Shown here: piece after piece, positions 5,287 through 6,078 of the stretch | How positions within the stretch are numbered: position 1 is the stretch's first letter | Layout of the letters: each line of letters opens with the position of its first letter | Source of the DNA: an uncultured Lacibacter sp. | Lineage (GTDB): Bacteria; Bacteroidota; Bacteroidia; Chitinophagales; Chitinophagaceae | Direction of reading: 5' to 3' | Length of the DNA: 6,078 bases | NCBI RefSeq assembly: GCF_946479605.1 | Contig: NZ_CAMLGT010000231.1 | Coordinates: 1 to 6,078, forward strand | Notes under the pieces: generated by a model | What the model was told of the DNA's origin: nothing | Databases searched by the model: none | What the model saw: only the letters and a program-made list of their open reading frames with translations | Translations under genes and position numbers: made by a program

Positions 5287-6078
5287 TCAGCCGAGATAAC
5301 TCTTCATCTCAAACTGGTACTGCTCTGCAATGGCTTTTGCTTCAGTTGCAAAATCCTCTTTACCCGATGCATAGATGACTGCACGGCTTGCATTAACAAG
5401 AAGTCCGCAATCATCATTCATCGCCTTCTCTGAAATATCTTTCAAGCTGCCGCCTTGTGCACCAACGCCCGGCACCAACAGAAAATGATCGGGAATAATA
5501 CTACGGATATTTAAAAACTCTTCGGGTTGTGTTGCACCCACAACAAACATTAAGTTATCAGGTGTGCCCCATTTTGCAACTGAACGCAACACACGTTCAT
5601 ACAAAAACTCTGCACGCAAATGTGCTTCACCATTATCGCTCACCAGTTGTTTTAATTCAAAATCACTGGCACCTTTATTAGAAGTCAATCCAAGTACAAT
5701 GGCCCACTTGCCTTCGTACTCCAAAAAAGGACGCACACTGTCTTCACCCATGTATGGCGCAACAGTAACCGCATCAAAATTCATGGCTTCAAAAAATGCC
5801 CGGGCATATTGGGTTGAAGTGTTGCCAATATCACCACGCTTGGCATCGGCAATTTTAAAATGCGTATCAGGTATATAATTTACGGTACGTTCCATTGCCT
5901 CCCAGCCTTTCAAACCCATTGCTTCGTAAAACGCAGTGTTGATCTTGTAGCTAACGCAATGTGGCAAGGTAGCATCAATAATCGCTTTATTAAATTCAAA
6001 CATCGCATCAGGATGTGCCTGCAAGTGTTTTGGAATCTTGGTAAGATCTGTATCTAACCCTACACACAAATACGATTG
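5287..6078 (-). CDS. pyrF: Orotidine 5'-phosphate decarboxylase (type 2), N-terminus outside window
   Basis: This enzyme decarboxylates OMP to UMP, the last step of de novo pyrimidine synthesis, in the cytoplasm. The 263 visible residues cover nearly all of the type 2 PyrF subfamily protein. Numbered from the window edge, the landmarks are LCVGLDTDL (4-12, substrate-binding Asp), YKINTAFYE (44-52, with a conserved Lys), the catalytic DAKRGDIGNT (78-87), VAPYMGEDS (106-114), PGVGAQGG (203-210) and the phosphate-gripping NASRAVIY (229-236). The family is usually about 270-275 residues, so only roughly ten residues should be missing. A TTG codon at 6069 could be taken as a start, but the frame stays open to the window edge as QSY before LCVGLD, and type 2 proteins have a short helix before this strand. 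The true start therefore lies outside. No clear terminator is seen between it and the thioredoxin gene. Confidence 0.96.
   Translation of the reverse strand, partial: QSYLCVGLDTDLTKIPKHLQAHPDAMFEFNKAIIDATLPHCVSYKINTAFYEAMGLKGWEAMERTVNYIPDTHFKIADAKRGDIGNTSTQYARAFFEAMNFDAVTVAPYMGEDSVRPFLEYEGKWAIVLGLTSNKGASDFELKQLVSDNGEAHLRAEFLYERVLRSVAKWGTPDNLMFVVGATQPEEFLNIRSIIPDHFLLVPGVGAQGGSLKDISEKAMNDDCGLLVNASRAVIYASGKEDFATEAKAIAEQYQFEMKSYLG

Noticed and set aside
6067..6069. TTG as the start codon of pyrF
   Set aside because: The frame is open to the window edge and type 2 PyrF proteins have residues before this strand, so the start lies outside the window.

Overview
The window looks like chromosomal DNA of a Bacteroidota member, most likely a Chitinophagaceae-type bacterium (inference). 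Supporting signs are the AT-leaning composition, start codons with weak or no Shine-Dalgarno sequence, candidate promoters of the Bacteroidetes TTTG / TAnnTTTG kind, and a set of exported small proteins plus a lipoprotein. I see no RNA genes, mobile elements, CRISPR arrays, phage genes or origin. Seven protein genes fill almost the whole window, and the first and last are cut by its edges.

Positions 1-2006 (minus strand) hold a two-gene unit. The upstream gene (630-2006) encodes a fusion of a GT81/GT2 glucosyl-3-phosphoglycerate-synthase-like glycosyltransferase with a SerB-type HAD phosphatase. It is followed, with a one-base stop/start overlap, by a ClC chloride channel (1-630, C-terminal part outside the window). 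The fusion suggests a one-polypeptide route to a glycosylglycerate-type compatible solute: transfer of sugar to a phosphorylated acceptor, then dephosphorylation. The coupled ClC protein would fit an osmotic or ionic stress role (inference).

Positions 2007-2233 are intergenic. They hold a clear intrinsic terminator for the next gene and a near-duplicate of the first codons of the glycosyltransferase gene. Positions 2234-3418 (minus) encode a glutaryl-CoA dehydrogenase-like acyl-CoA dehydrogenase with a good Bacteroidetes promoter. An 89-bp divergent region separates it from two plus-strand genes: an exported YCII-domain protein (3508-3924) and a putative SGNH-hydrolase lipoprotein (3979-4665).

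Positions 4667-5200 (minus) encode an exported thioredoxin-fold protein with a CGWC active site, converging on the SGNH gene with one base between the stop codons. Its upstream region carries two identical TTTGCAAA palindromes 30 bp apart. Positions 5287-6078 (minus) encode orotidine 5'-phosphate decarboxylase (pyrF), missing only its first few residues at the window edge. Apart from the ClC/fusion pair, the neighbours look like unrelated housekeeping and envelope genes.
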